From Kineosporia corallincola (lineage in GTDB: Bacteria > Actinomycetota > Actinomycetes > Actinomycetales > Kineosporiaceae), in assembly GCF_018499875.1 (NCBI RefSeq), contig NZ_JAHBAY010000004.1, positions 248,001-312,000 of the forward strand: DNA of 64,000 nucleotides, read 5' to 3'. Each line of letters starts with the position of its first letter. The first letter of the stretch is position 1. The translations under genes and the position numbers were made by a program. Under the pieces are notes generated by a model. It saw only the letters and a program-made list of their open reading frames with translations, did no database searches and had not been told where the DNA came from. Shown here one piece after another: positions 24,682 to 32,009 of the stretch.

Positions 24682-25878
24682 GTGAGTACCGCCCTGACCG
24701 AGCCCGGCGTGATCGCCCGCCGGGCCCGGATCGCCGTCGCCGTCCTGTTTTTCACCAATGGTGCGCTTTTCGCCAACCTGCTGCCACGCTATCCGGAGAT
24801 CAAGGCCGACCTGGGCCTGTCCAACGCCGCGTTCGGCAGCGCGGTGGCGGCCTATCCGCTGGGTGCGCTGGTGGCCGGGCTCAGCGCCGGGGTGCTGATC
24901 CGGCGGTTCCGCTCGTCGCGGGTGGCGATCGTCGCGACCTGGCTGGCGGCAGCCGGTTTCGTCGCCGCCGGGCTGGCACCGGCCTGGATCGCCCTGGCCG
25001 GTGCGCTGTTCGTGGCCGGGGCGATGGACTCGATCACCGACGTCGCGCAGAACTCGCACGGCCTGCGGGTGCAGCGGCTGTACGGCCGTTCCGTCCTCAA
25101 CTCCTTCCACGCGGTCTGGAGCATGGGAGCGGTGCTCGGCGGGGCGATGGGGGCAGGGCTGGCCGCCCTCGGGCTGGCCACCTCCACCCACATGATCGTG
25201 TCCGGCGTGCTGTTCAGCGCGATGTCGGCCGCCTCGTACCGCTGGTTGCTGCCCGGCGCCGAGCCGGTCGAGACGGTGGACGACGAGGAGGCTGCGCCCG
25301 CCCGGCGCGGTTCTTTCGGCCCGGCCGTGGTCGGACTGCTGCTGGCCCTGGTCGTGATCGCGGCCGGCGGGGCCGTGGTGGAAGACGCCGGTGCCTCGTG
25401 GGCGGCCATCTACCTGTCCGGTTCGCTCGGGGCCAGCACGTTCGTGGCTGGGCTGGGCTTCATCGCGTTGCAGGGGTTGCAGTTCGTCGGCCGGCTGCTC
25501 GGCGACCCGCTGGTGGACCGGTTCGGCCAGCGCGCGGTGGCCCGGGCCGGGGGAGTGGTGGTGCTGCTCGGCATGGGCTCGGCCCTGCTGGTGCCCACCG
25601 TGATCGGCACGATCGCCGGTTTCGGCCTGGCCGGGCTGGGGATCGCCACGCTGATCCCGGCAGCCATGCACGGCGCCGACGAGATCCCGGGCCTGGCACC
25701 GGGAGTCGGGCTGACCGTGGTCAGCTGGCTACTGCGCGTGGGGTTCCTGGCAGCCCCGCCGATCGTCGGGGCGGTGGCCGACGCCACCTCGCTGCGGGCC
25801 GGGCTGCTGGTGGTGCCGGTGGCCGGGATGCTGGTGATCCTCTTCTCGGGGGTGCTCTCCACCCAGCGCCGCGGCTGA
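24682..25878 (+). CDS. Major facilitator superfamily transporter
   Basis: Twelve-helix MFS permease of 398 aa. It begins RRARIAVAVLFFTNGALFAN and resembles the sugar/drug efflux-type group (YPLGALVAGLSAGVLIRRFRSS in loop 2-3). The central cytoplasmic loop (about 195-212) holds VETVDDEEA, encoded by a 16-bp word that recurs in reverse orientation elsewhere in the window. Substrate is unknown. It starts 28 bp after the LacI gene on the same strand and may be co-transcribed. GTG 24682. It ends convergently 6 bp from the PucR-type gene. Confidence 0.9.
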   Translation: MSTALTEPGVIARRARIAVAVLFFTNGALFANLLPRYPEIKADLGLSNAAFGSAVAAYPLGALVAGLSAGVLIRRFRSSRVAIVATWLAAAGFVAAGLAPAWIALAGALFVAGAMDSITDVAQNSHGLRVQRLYGRSVLNSFHAVWSMGAVLGGAMGAGLAALGLATSTHMIVSGVLFSAMSAASYRWLLPGAEPVETVDDEEAAPARRGSFGPAVVGLLLALVVIAAGGAVVEDAGASWAAIYLSGSLGASTFVAGLGFIALQGLQFVGRLLGDPLVDRFGQRAVARAGGVVVLLGMGSALLVPTVIGTIAGFGLAGLGIATLIPAAMHGADEIPGLAPGVGLTVVSWLLRVGFLAAPPIVGAVADATSLRAGLLVVPVAGMLVILFSGVLSTQRRG

Positions 25879-25884
25879 ACGGCT

Positions 25885-26877
25885 TCAGGCGGTCCGGTGC
25901 AGCCGGAGCAGGGCGATCGCCAGGGCCAGCCGGGTCTGGCCGGTGCGGTCGCGAGTGTTCCAGCCCAGCAGGGTCTCCGCGTGCCGGAGCCGGTCCTGGA
26001 GCGTGGAGTGGTGCACCCCGAGCGCGCGGGCGGCGTCGCGCAGGCTGACGGCCTGGTTCACCGCCACCAGGCTGGGCAGAACCCAGGCGGCCGTGGCGGC
26101 GGCCCGGTCCAGCGTGAGCACGTCCGGGTGCGGAGCGGGTGCCTCCTCGGCCGCCCGCAGCAGGAGCAGCAGCGCACCCAGCTCGTCGGCGTGCACCACC
26201 CGCGGCCCCGGATCCCGCTCGTCGCCGTCGGCGCTCAGCCGCAGCGCCAGGCGGGCCTGCTCCCACGACCGGGGCAGCTCGGCGACCGTGCCCGCCGCGC
26301 CGATCCCGGCCCGGGCGCCGCTCCCGGCCGGCGCCCCGGCCGCCACCACCCGGGGCGGGGCGCCGAGTTCGGCCACGGCGCGCACGGTCTCGGGCAGGTG
26401 CAGACGGCGGGCGGCGGCCACCCGCTCCGCCTCGGGCACCGACGCGTCCACCAGCAGCCCGACGGCCGTGGCCGGTGAGGGACCGAGCACGATGCGGGCC
26501 GCCGCGCCCGCCCGCTCCAGCACCACGGCCGGCAGGGTGCCGGGCCGGCCGGGCAGTTCCAGCCACAGCGCCGCCCCCGCGTCGTCCAGCACGGCGCACG
26601 GCCAGGCCGGGTCGACGTCAGGCCGGCCCGGGGCGAGGTGGTGCGGGGCCGGGCCGGGTCCGGCCGGTGAGGCCGCGCCGTTCGCCAGCACCCGCACGTC
26701 CAGCCCGCGCGAGGGCACCCGCAGCCGGGCCGGCACCCCGGCCAGGTGCGCGGCGGCCCGCACGATGGAGTGCAGCCCGGCGCCGGACTCGGTGAGCGCG
26801 TCGAAGTGCCGGACCACCCGCACGGCACTGCCCGCCTCGGGGTCGAGCCGGGCCAGGCGCAGCGCCAGATTCTCCAT
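25885..26877 (-). CDS. PucR/CdaR-type transcriptional regulator
   Basis: Protein of 330 aa with a C-terminal PucR helix-turn-helix (NQAVSLRDAARALGVHHSTLQDRLRHAETLLGW, about 275-310), the hallmark of this family, and an Ala/Pro-rich N-terminal region of unknown ligand. It starts 21 bp after the esterase gene on the same strand, so the two form an operon, and it may autoregulate that operon through the 10-bp iterons at 27889-27916 (inference). ATG 26875-26877. Confidence 0.88.
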   Translation of the reverse strand: MENLALRLARLDPEAGSAVRVVRHFDALTESGAGLHSIVRAAAHLAGVPARLRVPSRGLDVRVLANGAASPAGPGPAPHHLAPGRPDVDPAWPCAVLDDAGAALWLELPGRPGTLPAVVLERAGAAARIVLGPSPATAVGLLVDASVPEAERVAAARRLHLPETVRAVAELGAPPRVVAAGAPAGSGARAGIGAAGTVAELPRSWEQARLALRLSADGDERDPGPRVVHADELGALLLLLRAAEEAPAPHPDVLTLDRAAATAAWVLPSLVAVNQAVSLRDAARALGVHHSTLQDRLRHAETLLGWNTRDRTGQTRLALAIALLRLHRTA

Positions 26878-26898
26878 ACCCCATCATAGGAACCGGTT

Positions 26899-27876
26899 TC
26901 AGGGCTCCAGCAGCCGTCGCAGCCAGCCCAGCCGGGCCGTGGTGGTGTCGCGGGTCAGCTGCGCGTGCGGCGCCAGCACCGGGTAGCCGTGGTAGCCGCC
27001 GGGCCAGACGTGCAGCTCGGCCACCCCACCGGCCTGCCAGATCGCCATCGCGTAGGCCACGTCCTCGTCGCGGAAGATCTCCGCGGAACCGACGTCCACG
27101 AATGCCGGCGGCAGGCCGGACAGATCGGTGGCCCGCGCCGGGGCGGCGTACGGCGACACCTCCGGCCCGCCCCGGGCGTCGCCGAGCAGCGCCGTCCACC
27201 CGGTCTCGTTGCTGTCCTGTCGCCAGGTGCCGCTGGTGGACATCTGCCGGGCCGAGAAGGAGTCGTTGCGGTCGTCGAGCATCGGGCACAGCAGCATCTG
27301 GCCGAGCAGGGCGGGCCCGCCCCGGTCGCGGCACAGCAGGGCGACGGCCGCGGCCAGCCCACCCCCGGCGCTGCCCCCGGCACAGACGATGCGGGCCGGG
27401 TCGATGCCCAGCCCGGCGGCCTGGCCGGCCAGCCAGACCAGCGCGGCGTAGCAGTCCTCGACCGGCGTGGGATGCGGGTGCTCGGGCGCCAGCCGGTAGC
27501 CCACCGACACCACCGCGAGACCGAATTCCTCGGCGCAGGCGAAGGGTTCGCCGAGACCGGTGCGGTGGTCGCCCATGATCATGCCGCCGCCGTGGATCCA
27601 GTAGATCGCCCCGACCGGCGTCTGCACCCCGGCCGGCCGGCAGATCAGCAGCGGCACGCCCGCCGCCACCTCGACCTCCTGCACGTCGAAACGCCCACCG
27701 CGGGAGAGCTCCTCGGCGGTGACCGCGGTCATCTCGTCCCGGCTGGTCCGCAGCATCGGAATGGCCTTGATCGTCACGGGTTTCGCCAGCATGTCGGCGA
27801 TCGGGGCCAGGGCGGCGGCGCACTCGGCGTCGAACGGCGGCACGGCCTGGGATGTCTGCGGTGACGTCGTCATCAT
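26899..27876 (-). CDS. HSL-family alpha/beta hydrolase (esterase)
   Basis: Cytoplasmic esterase of 325 aa in the hormone-sensitive-lipase-like group. The oxyanion motif HGGG is at 95-98 (YWIHGGGMIMG), nucleophile Ser169 in CAGGSAGGGLA, acid Asp in the VGSAEIFRDEDV segment, base His in WPGGYHGYPV. All are present, so it should be active on short acyl esters; the true substrate is unknown. AGGAG precedes ATG 27876. It is first in a two-gene operon with the PucR-type regulator. Confidence 0.92.
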   Translation of the reverse strand: MMTTSPQTSQAVPPFDAECAAALAPIADMLAKPVTIKAIPMLRTSRDEMTAVTAEELSRGGRFDVQEVEVAAGVPLLICRPAGVQTPVGAIYWIHGGGMIMGDHRTGLGEPFACAEEFGLAVVSVGYRLAPEHPHPTPVEDCYAALVWLAGQAAGLGIDPARIVCAGGSAGGGLAAAVALLCRDRGGPALLGQMLLCPMLDDRNDSFSARQMSTSGTWRQDSNETGWTALLGDARGGPEVSPYAAPARATDLSGLPPAFVDVGSAEIFRDEDVAYAMAIWQAGGVAELHVWPGGYHGYPVLAPHAQLTRDTTTARLGWLRRLLEP

Positions 27877-27888
27877 CGGTCTCCTGCT

Positions 27889-27916
27889 GATCGGGCCTGA
27901 TCGGGCGGGATCGGGC
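27889..27916. repeat. Three GATCGGGC iterons with exact 10-bp period
   Basis: GATCGGGC occurs at 27889-27896, 27899-27906 and 27909-27916, on one face of the helix, 13-40 bp upstream of the esterase start. It is a candidate operator for the PucR-type regulator of the same operon. Confidence 0.5.
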
Positions 27917-27927
27917 GGTTCGATCCC

Positions 27928-28875
27928 TCAGCCTGCCCCGCCCGGCGAGGCCGGACCAGCCGCCACCCGTCCCGTGTCGTCCGCCGTCCGGCGGTCGTCC
28001 CGGTCGTCCTGGTCATGGCCGGCGCCGAACATGCCGTCCAGTGCCCAGGTGAGCGCGTAGCCCACGCAGACCACGGCGTGCAGCACCCACAACCACAGCA
28101 GCAGCGCGGTGGTCACACCGACCAGGCCGAGCCCGCCGAACGGCCGCCCGAGATCCACCGGCAGGGCCAGGAACAGGGTGAAGCCCTGGAGGAACCCGGA
28201 CACGAAGGCCGCCGTCACCACCGCGGCCACCCAGGCCGCCCGCCAGTCCGGCCGCCCCGGCGCCACCACCCGGAACATCCAGGCCAGCGGCGCCCACAGG
28301 ATCACCCAGACCAGGTTGAGCCCCAGGTACGACGCCGCGACCACCCCGGGCAGGCCGTTCTCCGTCTCCAGGTTCTCCACGGTCGGGGTGATCACCAGCA
28401 GCGCCAGCAGCATCAGCGGCGCCAGTCCGAGCAACGGCAGGGTGAGCAGACGAGCCTTCAGGGACGGCGGGGGTGCGGCCCGGTGCGGTGTGGGCACCAG
28501 CCTCACCAGCGCCCGGCTCAGCCCTCGGCCGTACGCGGAGGCCATGAAGACCGCGAACAGCACCGACAGCGGCGACAGCGACAGACCGGAGGAGAACAGC
28601 GCCCGTACCCACGACCCGGCGCCCTGCTGATCCGGGATGGCGACGGCCAGGCTGCCGCCGAGCCCGGCGATCCGCTCCCGCCCGAACAGCACCCCGGCCA
28701 GGGCGACGGCCACCAGCAACGTGGGCACGGCGGCCAGCGCTCCGTACAGCGTGGCCCCGGCCGACAGCAGGGCGGTGTCGGTGCCCGCCAGCCCGGCCCG
28801 GGTGTCACGCACAGCCCGCCCCACCGCCCACCGCACCCGGGACCACACGCTCAGCACCCGCCCAGCATCATGCAC
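27928..28875 (-). CDS. YihY/BrkB-family membrane protein
   Basis: Integral membrane protein of 315 aa with about six helices and a charged, disordered C-terminal tail rich in Asp and Arg. The N-terminal part (DTALLSAGATLYGALAAVPTLLVAVAL) and the last helical pair (LGLVGVTTALLLWLWVLHAVVCVGYAL) fit the family once called ribonuclease BN. Its role is unknown; proposals include transport or envelope integrity. ATG 28873-28875. It stands alone, with the esterase operon downstream on the same strand. Confidence 0.87.
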   Translation of the reverse strand: MHDAGRVLSVWSRVRWAVGRAVRDTRAGLAGTDTALLSAGATLYGALAAVPTLLVAVALAGVLFGRERIAGLGGSLAVAIPDQQGAGSWVRALFSSGLSLSPLSVLFAVFMASAYGRGLSRALVRLVPTPHRAAPPPSLKARLLTLPLLGLAPLMLLALLVITPTVENLETENGLPGVVAASYLGLNLVWVILWAPLAWMFRVVAPGRPDWRAAWVAAVVTAAFVSGFLQGFTLFLALPVDLGRPFGGLGLVGVTTALLLWLWVLHAVVCVGYALTWALDGMFGAGHDQDDRDDRRTADDTGRVAAGPASPGGAG

Positions 28876-28912
28876 CGGGCCGGGTTCGGCACGACGGGGG
28901 CGGGAGGACGGA

Positions 28913-29137
28913 TCAGGCGAAGGGATCGGTGTCGTCGCGCGGGTCCCGTTCCCGCACGATGCGGCGGCGCAGCCGGAGTAGATCCTCGCCCGCCGTGCAG
29001 GCGCGGGTGCGCCGCTCGCCGACAGGGACCAGCAGGCCGGCGTCGACCATCTGTTTCAGGTCCCGGCCCGCGGTCTGGAAGCTGATCTCCTCCTCGCCGC
29101 TGTCTGCCGGTCCGCTGCGGTAGGTGGCGTTGCGAAC
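28913..29137 (-). pseudogene. Remnant of a Fic-family protein (C-terminal winged helix only)
   Basis: The last 75 codons before the stop at 28913 read like the C-terminal winged helix of a Fic/DUF4172-type protein: VRNATYRS, then QTAGRDLKQMVDAGLLVPVGERR and a final LLRLRRRIVRERD. The Fic core with HPFxxGNGR is absent. Upstream codons become low-complexity Arg/Pro without a domain, so most of the gene has been lost. It may be non-functional or a short residual DNA-binding protein. The intact Fic gene at 3425 belongs to a different subgroup. Confidence 0.6.
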
Positions 29138-29451
29138 CCGTGGACCCGAGGCGGCATCAGGGGCGGTGCGCGCCCGGCCCCGAGGGGCCTCCCACGGGGG
29201 CCCGAACCGGGCGCGCACCTTGCACCGCGACCGCGACGGAGGGATGTCTGCGGGACGCGGTGCCTTCAGCCGTGGCACGCCCCAGGTGGAGGGTGGGCCA
29301 CGGCCGCTTCTGGGCCGCGCTCCCAGTTAGCCCTGCCGGAGCTCCGGAGCCAATCGGGTGGAAGCGGACATCCCACTTGTCTTCTTGATCCACGACCGAT
29401 GTCGCCCGTGCGTGACGGTGCGACTGCGGTGCGGCTTCGGTGCAGGTCAGG

Positions 29452-29505
29452 ACCACCGGGAGCGGTGGTTCAAAAATAATTCCCGGAAAGCGGCAACCTT
29501 TCGGG
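29452..29505 (+). promoter_or_regulatory. Hairpins and AT-rich segment at the head of the pectate lyase leader
   Basis: ACCACCG-GGAG-CGGTGGT (29452-29469) is a perfect 7-bp palindrome followed by an AT-rich run (TTCAAAAATAATT). A second hairpin, 29482-29505, pairs CCC and GAAAG with CTTTC and GGG around a CGGCAAC loop, with one bulged G. These may be promoter, operator or the start of a structured 5' leader. The 29138-29451 stretch shows no gene or repeat I can support. Confidence 0.4.
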
Positions 29506-29527
29506 CCTCTCGACTGACTTAGGGGCG

Positions 29528-29634
29528 TCAGAAGCGCGGGGCCCGGTGAGGCCTCCCGGCCCATTCAGGGTGGGCCCGGAGGGAAATCAGGCCTATTCAG
29601 GGTAGGCCTGCCTACTCACCGGCCCTGCGTCTGG
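29528..29634 (+). ncRNA. Three-way-junction leader RNA candidate with twin UUCAGGG loops
   Basis: Predicted by eye. P1 pairs 29529-29550 with 29615-29633 (19 bp, a bulged C at 29542 and two bulged bases at 29533-29534). P2 is 29552-29582 (11 bp, one C-C mismatch). P3 is 29588-29610 (8 bp). P2 and P3 both close on the heptaloop UUCAGGG (29564-29570 and 29596-29602), while their stems differ by matched changes (CCCA/TGGG versus CCTA/TAGG). It ends about 60 nt before the pectate lyase start, so it probably lies in its 5' untranslated region. It could instead act on the other strand. It matches no riboswitch class that I recognise. Confidence 0.6.
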
Positions 29635-29650
29635 ATTTTCGTCCAATGCC

Positions 29651-29694
29651 GACTCGAAGCCGAGTCCTGGCAACCCTCCCGGAAAGGGAATCGC
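29651..29694 (+). promoter_or_regulatory. Hairpin and occluded ribosome-binding site before the pectate lyase
   Basis: GACTCG-AAGC-CGAGTC (29651-29666) is a perfect hairpin. Next, CCCT (29674-29677) can pair with AGGG (29085+600, i.e. 29685-29688), or TCCC with GGGA, either of which hides the AAAGGGA ribosome site that lies 5 nt before ATG 29695. This would suit translational control by the upstream fold. Confidence 0.4.
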
Positions 29695-30570
29695 ATGAAA
29701 AGCCCCTCGCGCGGCGGTTTGAAGAGCGCCTTCAGCACGAAACGCCGGGTCTGGACCGGCGTGATCGCCGCGGTCGTCCTGGCGGCCGCCGCCGGTACGG
29801 TTGCCTCGGCTGCGAACAGCAGCTCCTCGTCGACCAGCGCGACGACGGCGAGTTCCTCGTACCCGACCGCGATCCCGACCAAGGCGTCCGCGCTGAGCCT
29901 GACCTGGCCGACCGCGACGGGCACCACCAACCTCACCGCCACCAAGACGGTGAGCAGCTACGACGGTGGCATGAAGCGCGTCCAGGGCTGGGGCGGTAGC
30001 CAGGACGAGGACCAGGACCCGCTGTTCATCGTCAAGGACGGTGGCACGATCCAGAACGTCATCATCGGCAACAAGGCCGGCGACGGGATCCACTGCGAAG
30101 GCACGTGTTTGATCAAGAACGTCTGGTGGGAGGACGTGGGCGAGGACGCCGCCACCCAGAAGGGCAAGGTCTCCGGCCAGGTCATGCAGATCGACGGCGG
30201 CGGCGCGAAGAAGGCCGACGACAAGGTCTTCCAGCAGAACGGCCCCGGCAAGCTGGTCGTGCAGAACTTCGTGATCCAGGACTTCGGCAAGCTGTACCGC
30301 TCCTGCGGTAACTGCTCCACGCAGTACCAGCGCTCGGCCGAGTTCTACAACGTGATTGTCGTCGACCCGGGTAAGTCCCTGGCCGGCATCAACACCAACT
30401 ACAAGGACACCGCCACGTTCAAGTGGATCCGTCTGTACGACGACGACAAGAGCATCTCGATCTGCGACAAGTACACGGGTAACAGCAGTGGCAAGGAGCC
30501 GACCAAGACCGGTTCCGGTGCGGACGGCACCTACTGCAAGTACTCGTCCTCGGACATCACCTACAAGTAA
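29695..30570 (+). CDS. Secreted pectate lyase, polysaccharide lyase family 3
   Basis: Extracellular enzyme of 291 aa that would cleave polygalacturonate by beta-elimination, calcium-dependent. An Arg/Lys-rich N-terminus and hydrophobic stretch (RVWTGVIAAVVLAAAAGTVASA, about 18-40) form the export signal, followed by a Ser/Thr-rich linker. The catalytic part (about 75-291) shows the PL3 right-handed helix motifs IVKDGGTIQNVIIGNKAGDG, GPGKLVVQNFVIQDFGKLYR and SCGNC, with disulphide cysteines. Length fits the family. It is preceded by an unusually long structured leader and followed by a clear terminator, so it is a single-gene unit. It suggests life on plant material. Confidence 0.93.
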   Translation: MKSPSRGGLKSAFSTKRRVWTGVIAAVVLAAAAGTVASAANSSSSSTSATTASSSYPTAIPTKASALSLTWPTATGTTNLTATKTVSSYDGGMKRVQGWGGSQDEDQDPLFIVKDGGTIQNVIIGNKAGDGIHCEGTCLIKNVWWEDVGEDAATQKGKVSGQVMQIDGGGAKKADDKVFQQNGPGKLVVQNFVIQDFGKLYRSCGNCSTQYQRSAEFYNVIVVDPGKSLAGINTNYKDTATFKWIRLYDDDKSISICDKYTGNSSGKEPTKTGSGADGTYCKYSSSDITYK

Positions 30571-30616
30571 TCAGGTGAGAGTCGCTGCCGGACAGCGACA
30601 TTACAGGGGATGACAG

Positions 30617-30656
30617 AGCCGGCCCGGCCCCGCGAGGGGACGGGCCGGCTTTCTCG
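30617..30656 (+). terminator. Rho-independent terminator after the pectate lyase
   Basis: AGCCGGCCCG (30617-30626) pairs with CGGGCCGGCT (30641-30650), followed by TTTCTC. The stem starts 47 bp after the pectate lyase stop. Confidence 0.85.
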
Positions 30657-30749
30657 TGCCCACGGGCGTCCTCTGGAATCGCCGGAACTGCCGCTTCCGC
30701 GCATAGTGGTCCGGGCAACGCCACCGGGCGCGAGGGGAGCTGTCGTATC

Positions 30750-32009
30750 GTGAGCACGACCACCCAGGCACCACCCCGCGCCGACCGGGGCCGGCTGATC
30801 CGCTCCGTCGGGCTGTGCGTGCTGCTGGCCCTGCCGGCTCTGGTGATCCGCCTGTCCGGAGCGGAGATTCAGCCGGTCGTGGCCATGCTGGTCTACGGTG
30901 CAGCGGTTTTCGCCGCTTCATTCGTGCTGGCCTGGGCCGCCGAGGCGGCACAGGTGGACATCTCCGGGGGCCTGGCCATCGCGATCCTGGCGCTGATCGC
31001 GGTGCTTCCGGAATACGCGGTGGACCTGTTCTACGCCTGGTCGGCGGGCAGCGACCCGGAGTACGTGCAGTACGCTGCGGCGAACATGACCGGCTCGAAC
31101 CGTCTTCTGCTCGGGCTGGGCTGGCCGGTGGTGGTGCTGGTCGGGCTGTGGGGTCTGCGGCGGGCGGGCGAACTGCGCGGGCACGTGCTGCCGCTCGACG
31201 CCGGCAACCGGCTGGAGCTCGGATTCCTGCTGTTCGCCGGGATCTTCGCCTTCCTGATGCCGCTGGCCGGGCAGATCCACGTGTGGATGGGCGTGGTGCT
31301 GTTCGTCTGGTTCGGCTACTACGCCTACCGGCTCGCCCACGGCCCGGTGGAGGAACCGAGGCTGCGGGGCACCTCGGCCGCGATCGGGGCGCTGCCGCGC
31401 ACGGCCCGCCGCTGCACGCTGGCCGGGCTGTTCCTGTTCGCCGCCGCCGTGGTGATGGCGTCGGCCGAACCCTTCGCGCACAGCCTGGTCGAGGGCGGGC
31501 AGCAGCTGGGCGTGGACGAATTCCTGCTGGTGCAGTGGGTGGCCCCGCTGGCCTCCGAGGCGCCGGAGTTCATCATCGCGATCATGTTCGCGGCCCGGGG
31601 CAACGCGACCGCCGCGATCGGCACGCTGATCTCGTCGAAGGTCAACCAGTGGACGCTGCTGGTCGGGTCGCTGCCGATGGCCTACTGGGCGGGTGGCGGC
31701 GAACCGGCGCTGCCGCTCGACCACCGGCAGGCCGAGGAGATGCTGCTGACCTCCGCGCAGACCGTGCTCGGCATCGCGCTGATCCTGGGTCTGCGGTTCC
31801 ACCGCTGGTCGGCGTGGGTCCTGCTGTTGCTGTTCGCGGTGCAGTTCCCGGTCACCGGCACGACCGGCCGGCTGATCCTGTCGGCGGTCTACGGGGTGCT
31901 GGCTCTGGTCGCCCTCGGCCTGAACGCCCGGCACCTGCTGCCCACACTGCGGGCGCCGTTCACGAAGGACCTGATCCCGGAGTCCGAGTACGCCGACCGC
32001 GCGCCCTAG
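30750..32009 (+). CDS. Sodium/calcium-type cation antiporter (CaCA superfamily)
   Basis: Membrane antiporter of 419 aa with about ten helices in two inverted halves. The alpha-repeat signatures, which form the ion path, are ALIAVLPEYAVDLFYA near residue 88 and LASEAPEFIIAIMFAARGNA near residue 270, followed by GTLISSKVNQWTLLVGSLPM. It exchanges Ca2+ or another cation against Na+ or H+. GTG 30750 has GAGGGGAG upstream. The stop overlaps the convergent ABC exporter by 4 bp. The pectate lyase upstream needs calcium, but a functional link is speculative. Confidence 0.92.
   Translation: MSTTTQAPPRADRGRLIRSVGLCVLLALPALVIRLSGAEIQPVVAMLVYGAAVFAASFVLAWAAEAAQVDISGGLAIAILALIAVLPEYAVDLFYAWSAGSDPEYVQYAAANMTGSNRLLLGLGWPVVVLVGLWGLRRAGELRGHVLPLDAGNRLELGFLLFAGIFAFLMPLAGQIHVWMGVVLFVWFGYYAYRLAHGPVEEPRLRGTSAAIGALPRTARRCTLAGLFLFAAAVVMASAEPFAHSLVEGGQQLGVDEFLLVQWVAPLASEAPEFIIAIMFAARGNATAAIGTLISSKVNQWTLLVGSLPMAYWAGGGEPALPLDHRQAEEMLLTSAQTVLGIALILGLRFHRWSAWVLLLLFAVQFPVTGTTGRLILSAVYGVLALVALGLNARHLLPTLRAPFTKDLIPESEYADRAP

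Noticed and set aside
29157-29564. 135-codon frame on the minus strand before the pectate lyase
   Set aside because: No ribosome site, no homology pattern, and it runs through the structured leader; more likely non-coding.
29483-29690. GGCAACC-containing stretches that resemble SAM-type riboswitch cores
   Set aside because: The remaining conserved parts of SAM-I/SAM-IV are missing and the downstream gene is a pectate lyase, so no known riboswitch class was called.
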